From Lachnospiraceae bacterium (GTDB lineage: Bacteria; Bacillota; Clostridia; Lachnospirales; Lachnospiraceae): a DNA stretch of 37,516 nucleotides. A program made the translations under genes and the position numbers. A model generated the notes under the pieces. The model was not told the DNA's origin. It saw only the letters and a list, made by a program, of their open reading frames with translations, and made no database searches. The stretch spans positions 1 to 37,516 of the forward strand of contig JAFTWC010000060.1 in NCBI GenBank assembly GCA_017465475.1. The letters run 5' to 3'. Within the stretch, counting starts at the first letter, position 1. Each line of letters opens with the position of its first letter. Shown here one piece after another: positions 33,700 to 37,516 of the stretch.

Positions 33700-34875
33700 A
33701 TGACAAAGGTATTGATTCGGTTGTTTGTAAAGAATTACGAAGATACGAAAGCACCGGAGGTACGTTCCGCTTACGGACGTTTGTCCGGAATTGTAGGAAT
33801 TCTTTGTAATGTGTTGCTGTTTGCCGTGAAGTTTTTTCTCGGTTCTGTGACGGCATCGGTGGCGATTACGGCGGATGCCTTCAATAATCTGGGAGACGCG
33901 TCTTCCGGTATCGTCAGCTTGTTTGGATTTAAAATGGCAAGCCGTCCGGCAGATGAAGAGCATCCTTACGGTCATGCCCGTTATGAATATCTGGCGGGGC
34001 TTACGGTATGCGTGCTGATTTTGGTTATCGGTGTGGAGCTGTTTAAGGAAAGCTTTGTTAAGATTATTCATCCGGAACCGGTGGAGTTTTCCTGGGTGAG
34101 TATCGGTGTGTTGGCGGTTGCCATCGGTGTAAAGCTGTGGCTTGCAATGTTTAATCGCACCATAGGAAACAGAATTCATTCCCAAACTCTTCTTGCGACG
34201 GCAACGGACAGCAGAAATGACGTAATCGCAACGGGAACGGTCATTCTTGCTACCGTGTTATCTCATGTAACAAAGCTTGAATTAGACGGGTACATGGGCC
34301 TTTGTGTGGCGATGTTTATTCTCTACAGCGGTGTGGGACTGATTCGGGAGACATTGGACCCGATTCTCGGGAAAGCGGCGGATAAGGAACTGGTGGAGGA
34401 AATCGAGAAAAAGATTATGGGATATCCGGGAGTGCTGGGAACCCATGATTTGATGATTCATGATTACGGTCCGGGACGTCAGTTCGGCAGTGTTCATGTG
34501 GAAGTGGCAGCGGAAGAGGATGTACTTTCCAGTCATGACATGATAGACAATATTGAACGGGATTTTTTGGAAGAGTTAAATATCCATTTGATTGTACATA
34601 TGGACCCGATTATTACAAAGGATGAATCGGTAAAAAATCTTCGACATTGGCTATCCTTGGAAGTGAAGAAGGTACATCCGGACTTAAAGGTTCATGATGT
34701 ACGGGTGGTGCCGGGAACCACTCATACAAATGTTATTTTTGATTGCGTGGTTCCGAGAGGATTAAAACGAACGGATGCGGAAATTAAGGCAGAAATCACG
34801 GAACGGGTAAGGATGACATATCCTGACTATTATTGTGTTATTACGGTGGACCACAGTTATACGACAGTTATTTGA
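33700..34875 (+). CDS. Cation diffusion facilitator (CDF) family metal transporter
   Basis: 391 aa. Six membrane segments lie in residues ~28-225, with the metal-site motif TADAFNNLGDASSG (D59 and the D66 of GDAS) in TM2 and HPYGHARYEY (88-97) after it, and a second metal-site motif TDSRNDV in TM5. A cytoplasmic domain follows (~230-391) and looks duplicated, with two ferredoxin-like halves (PGVLGTHDLMIHDYGPGRQF, then DLKVHDVRVVPGTTHTNVIF). CDF proteins export Zn, Mn, Fe or Co by proton exchange. The DAFNN form is frequent in the Mn/Fe-like subgroup, but the metal cannot be assigned. GGAAAGGAAGG precedes the start. Confidence 0.95.
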   Translation: MTKVLIRLFVKNYEDTKAPEVRSAYGRLSGIVGILCNVLLFAVKFFLGSVTASVAITADAFNNLGDASSGIVSLFGFKMASRPADEEHPYGHARYEYLAGLTVCVLILVIGVELFKESFVKIIHPEPVEFSWVSIGVLAVAIGVKLWLAMFNRTIGNRIHSQTLLATATDSRNDVIATGTVILATVLSHVTKLELDGYMGLCVAMFILYSGVGLIRETLDPILGKAADKELVEEIEKKIMGYPGVLGTHDLMIHDYGPGRQFGSVHVEVAAEEDVLSSHDMIDNIERDFLEELNIHLIVHMDPIITKDESVKNLRHWLSLEVKKVHPDLKVHDVRVVPGTTHTNVIFDCVVPRGLKRTDAEIKAEITERVRMTYPDYYCVITVDHSYTTVI

Positions 34876-34947
34876 TGAAATATAGTGTTTTTTGTAGCGA
34901 ATTAAAGTAAGTGCGTGAAAAAAGACAAAAAACAGATGAATATTGCA

Positions 34948-34976
34948 TTGAAAATTGGAACTTTTTGTGCTATAAT
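34948..34976 (+). promoter_or_regulatory. Sigma-A promoter of the chemoreceptor-PilZ gene
   Basis: TTGAAA, a 17-bp spacer, TATAAT, 46 bases before the ATG at 35022. Confidence 0.82.
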
Positions 34977-35021
34977 ATCTTATAGTTATACTTTATTGTT
35001 TTACGAAAGGATGGATAAGGT

Positions 35022-37133
35022 ATGGAGACTTATGATGAAAAGTATTTTAGAGCAAAAGCCAATATGCGGGCAGGTACAACGTTCTTAGTTGTAATGGCAC
35101 TGACCACCATCTTTTACTTCTTTAAAATGAACAAAGGGGAAATTGCGCAGGATTGGTTTGTTAAGATGGCGGTAATCGGATGGGTCTTGTTTTTCTTGGT
35201 TTCTTTGTCACTGTCAATTAAAGGAAGAGATTATAGTAAGTACAAGTATTTCATGGGTATCGGATATCAGATTTTCTTTTCCTTTATTCTTTGGACTCAG
35301 TTAAGTAATGATTCCTATATCTTTATTTTGCCGATTATTGCAGCATTTGTATTGTTTAAGGATATCAAGTTTATTAAGCGGATGATGTATCTTACGATTC
35401 TTATGGTAATCGGCAGTAATATTTACAAGGTGTTTGCCATGGGTGCCGGGAAATCCGATGACACCTTGGTCTTGGCTTTTGGTATGATTGCTACTTGTTA
35501 TGCGTGTACCATTATGGCGGTTAAGCACCTGGTGCAGTCCGACGGTGCCCTGACCCGGTCCATCGAAGCAAATCTGGCCCGTGTGGTACAGACCGTGGAG
35601 CAGGTTAAGGTAGCAAGTAACTCCATCGTAGACGGTGTTACCGTAGTAAGAGAGCTTGCGGAAGAAAACCGCGAGGGCGCAAATAACGTTGTAAAGGGAA
35701 TGGGAATCCTTTCTGACAATAACGGTATTTTGAATGACAGAACCATGTCCTCCATGGAGATGACTACTATTATTGATACTCAGGTAAAGAATGTAGCAGA
35801 GCTTATGGAGCAGGTGGTGACCACCATCGGGACGTCCGTGGAACATGCCAATACCAGTTCCGAAGAGCTGGGTGAAGTGGTAGAAACTACAAACAAAATG
35901 GCAGAACTTTCGGCAGAAGTTGAAAAGATTCTGGAAGAGTTTAAGAAAGAGTTCCGCAACGTGAAAAAGGAAACCGGTACCATCGAAGGTATCAGTAATA
36001 AGACCAATCTTCTTGCATTAAATGCATCCATCGAGGCGGCAAGAGCGGGAGAAGCAGGTAAGGGCTTTGCGGTGGTTGCGGACGAGATTCGTGATCTCAG
36101 TAGCGGTACCCAGACTTCCTCCAGCAGAATTATGGAAGCACTTGCTCATCTTGAGGAAACCTCCGAGAAGATGTTGGAGGCTATCGGTGAGACGGTAGAG
36201 CTTATTCAGGTAAATATGGATAAGGTGGCAAACGTTACAAAGTCTGTCTCCGAGATTACGGAGGATGCCACCAGTCTTGGTGAGAATATTAAGGTCGTAG
36301 AGAGCGCGGTAAAGGAAGTAGAGAATTCCAATGTTATTCTTGTGGATAATATGAAACAGGTATGTGAGGTCATGGATGTAATGACCGGTAATATTTCCGA
36401 CGCAGAGACTACTACGAAGACCATGCTCAGTAAGTACGAAGAAAGTGCAAACAGCGCATTGAATATCGAGACTGTTGTAGGTACTTTGATGGAAGAGCTT
36501 GGTGTAGGCGGATTCATGGGTGTACAAGATGTCCGTGAAGGCATGAAGGTGGCTGTTGCTTTTGTGGGTGCGGACGATAAGAAGACGGAGTATATCGGTG
36601 AAGTGGCCGGATGGGAAGAGAAAAACATTCATGTATCCATTGACACCCCGATTGAGGAGCTTTCCGACAGACGGGCAAAGGATGTGAAGTGTCAGTTACG
36701 TATTGTGGTGGATAATGTATTGTATAGCTGGTCGGATGTGGCGATTTGTGCTGCAAAGACAGAAGAAAAGGGAGACTATGTTCTGACGATTACTGCAAAT
36801 CCGCAGGTATATAACAGAAGAAAGTATCCTAGAATGCCGCTTTCCAATATGTGTACCATACGAGTAAAGGACACGGATCTTCTCAGCTGTGGTTCCATGG
36901 TAAATATCAGTGCCAACGGTTTTGCATTCTCAGTAAAAGAAAGTGCTTTTGCTGATTTAAAGGGTAGTGAGGTATCGGTAGAAATCGATGATCTTGCGGT
37001 ATTGGATGGTGAGTACTTAATCGGTAACATTATCCGGTGCTCCAACAATGAAGGCGAATATGTAGTAGGATGCCGTATGCCGGTGGACAACAAGGCCATT
37101 GAGGAATATGTAAGTCAGAACTACTGCGAATAG
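35022..37133 (+). CDS. Methyl-accepting chemotaxis-type signalling protein with C-terminal PilZ domain
   Basis: 703 aa. The N-terminal ~165 residues contain about six hydrophobic segments with short loops; there is no periplasmic sensor domain and no HAMP. A long coiled coil (~170-490) contains the MCP signalling tip [20 protein letters not shown] and [18 protein letters not shown] (~325-365), which is the CheA/CheW contact point. The C-terminal part (~505-703) has a YcgR-like N-domain ([11 protein letters not shown] onwards) and a PilZ domain with RKYPR (R600-R604, RXXXR) and NISANGF (~628-634), the c-di-GMP-binding motifs. It should link c-di-GMP to the chemotaxis array or another kinase path; this is inference. 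Ribosome site GAAAGGATG. Confidence 0.93.
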   Translation: METYDEKYFRAKANMRAGTTFLVVMALTTIFYFFKMNKGEIAQDWFVKMAVIGWVLFFLVSLSLSIKGRDYSKYKYFMGIGYQIFFSFILWTQLSNDSYIFILPIIAAFVLFKDIKFIKRMMYLTILMVIGSNIYKVFAMGAGKSDDTLVLAFGMIATCYACTIMAVKHLVQSDGALTRSIEANLARVVQTVEQVKVASNSIVDGVTVVRELAEENREGANNVVKGMGILSDNNGILNDRTMSSMEMTTIIDTQVKNVAELMEQVVTTIGTSVEHANTSSEELGEVVETTNKMAELSAEVEKILEEFKKEFRNVKKETGTIEGISNKTNLLALNASIEAARAGEAGKGFAVVADEIRDLSSGTQTSSSRIMEALAHLEETSEKMLEAIGETVELIQVNMDKVANVTKSVSEITEDATSLGENIKVVESAVKEVENSNVILVDNMKQVCEVMDVMTGNISDAETTTKTMLSKYEESANSALNIETVVGTLMEELGVGGFMGVQDVREGMKVAVAFVGADDKKTEYIGEVAGWEEKNIHVSIDTPIEELSDRRAKDVKCQLRIVVDNVLYSWSDVAICAAKTEEKGDYVLTITANPQVYNRRKYPRMPLSNMCTIRVKDTDLLSCGSMVNISANGFAFSVKESAFADLKGSEVSVEIDDLAVLDGEYLIGNIIRCSNNEGEYVVGCRMPVDNKAIEEYVSQNYCE

Positions 37134-37152
37134 GCGAAAGTTGAAAATTCGG

Positions 37153-37181
37153 TTGACAAATCGGTGGAATTCGGGTAAGAT
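37153..37181 (+). promoter_or_regulatory. Sigma-A promoter of the T-box leader
   Basis: TTGACA, a 17-bp spacer, TAAGAT. Transcription should begin near 37188. Confidence 0.85.
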
Positions 37182-37187
37182 ACACAG

Positions 37188-37470
37188 TAGATTTCGGGTT
37201 ATCCCGGAGAACGTGACGTAGAAGAGGAATAGTACATCAGGGCAGTCCCTACAGAGAAGGAGGATGCGGGTTACCGTATGCTGAAAGCCTCCGGGATATG
37301 CAGATAGAACCGGCCTCGGAGTCCCGCGTGATAAACGCGGCGCAGACCCTGCGATATCGGGGGAACGCAGTATTGGCTGTGTGAGAGAGCCGGACAGACC
37401 GGCTAAGAAGGGTGGTACCGCCGACGAATTTCGGTCCCTTCTATGGGGGTTCCCGTAGAAGGGACTTTTT
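37188..37470 (+). ncRNA. T-box riboswitch leader, probable proline specifier (CCG)
   Basis: The T-box core AAGGGTGGTACCGCC is at 37408-37422, followed by a terminator. Stem I has GAGG-AAT-AGTA on its 5' side (37224-37234) and GAA-CCG-G-CCTC on its 3' side (37307-37317). By the Oceanobacillus glyQ arrangement, where the specifier directly follows GAA and precedes a purine and the closing helix, the codon is CCG (Pro). The acceptor-binding TGGT expects discriminator A, consistent with tRNA-Pro. Uncharged tRNA would stabilise the antiterminator and allow read-through. The controlled gene is past the window; proS is the prediction. Confidence 0.88.
37434..37470 (+). terminator. T-box terminator
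   Basis: GTCCCTTCTA (37434-37443) pairs with TAGAAGGGAC (37456-37465), with an inner GGG/CCC, and TTTTT follows. It is mutually exclusive with the antiterminator formed around 37408-37440. Confidence 0.92.
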
Positions 37471-37496
37471 ATATGCATAAGCATATAAAAAGTCCC
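37461..37496 (+). repeat. Perfect 16-bp inverted repeat overlapping the T-box terminator
   Basis: GGGACTTTTTATATGC and GCATATAAAAAGTCCC flank a 4-base ATAA loop. The left arm begins with the last bases of the terminator stem and its T run, so the two hairpins cannot both form. Confidence 0.85.
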
Positions 37497-37516
37497 GCTC
37501 CGCGGAGGGTGCGCAC
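37491..37516 (+). repeat. Possible start of a second copy of the intergenic palindromic repeat
   Basis: CTCCGCGGAGGGTGCGCAC at the window end resembles the lead-in CCCGAGGGATGCACAC before the palindromic element at 10829-10907. The match is short and cut by the window edge. Confidence 0.4.

Overview
The window looks like chromosome from a gut-type Clostridia, most likely family Lachnospiraceae. That is inferred from moderate GC, strong GGAGG ribosome binding sites, consensus sigma-A promoters (TTGACA-17-TATAAT type), a T-box riboswitch, sporulation-type genes (CotS-like, YtvI-like) and the gene mix. Genus cannot be fixed from sequence reading alone. Almost all of the DNA is coding and no complete mobile element, phage or CRISPR array is present.

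Layout. 1-590: the 3' end of a 23S rRNA gene, then tRNA-Asn(GTT), tRNA-Cys(GCA) and a terminator, with no 5S gene in between. 644-4837 (minus strand): an esterase, a VanZ-like membrane protein, and a translational GTPase fused to a Rae1/YacP-type NYN nuclease domain. 4986-8481: an aspartate-type aminotransferase, asparaginyl-tRNA synthetase and an AraC regulator. 8553-11460: a two-component system followed by a LiaF-like membrane protein; a structured repeat and a duplicated gene tail lie between them. 11474-12751: a solute-binding lipoprotein behind a perfect promoter and an unusual structured leader. 12786-15968 (minus): a BlaI/BlaR1-type repressor and sensor protease pair with two operators. 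15995-20700: an ECF sigma factor, its putative anti-sigma factor, a lipoprotein that repeats the anti-sigma ectodomain and adds a zinc-peptidase domain, and a small membrane protein. 20746-24880: a fused ABC permease-ATPase, the CCA-adding enzyme and a CotS-like protein. 24913-26285: an autoregulated toxin-antitoxin-like pair. 26367-29647: a coiled-coil protein, a PEGA-type envelope protein and a HAD phosphatase. 29767-31627: an hflK-hflC-like pair. 31776-34875: a cytidylate-kinase-like enzyme, an AI-2E/YtvI-family permease and a cation diffusion facilitator. 35022-37133: a membrane chemoreceptor-like protein with a C-terminal PilZ domain. 37153-37516: a T-box leader, probably proline-specific, whose gene lies beyond the window, ending in a large palindrome and perhaps the start of a dispersed repeat.

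How the parts connect. Several genes serve tRNA and translation (rRNA, tRNA-Asn, AsnRS, CCA-adding enzyme, T-box, ribosomal GTPase-nuclease). The tRNAs here do not encode CCA, so the CCA enzyme is needed for them. A second theme is envelope sensing: the two-component/LiaF-like set, the BlaI/BlaR1 set and the sigma/anti-sigma/metalloprotease set lie within 12 kb.

The best candidates for little-described biology are the GTPase-NYN fusion (644-3232), the sigma/anti-sigma/gluzincin-lipoprotein cassette (16160-20700), the tandem-GA leader RNA (11509-11618) and the repeat that rearranged the response-regulator tail (10762-10942).
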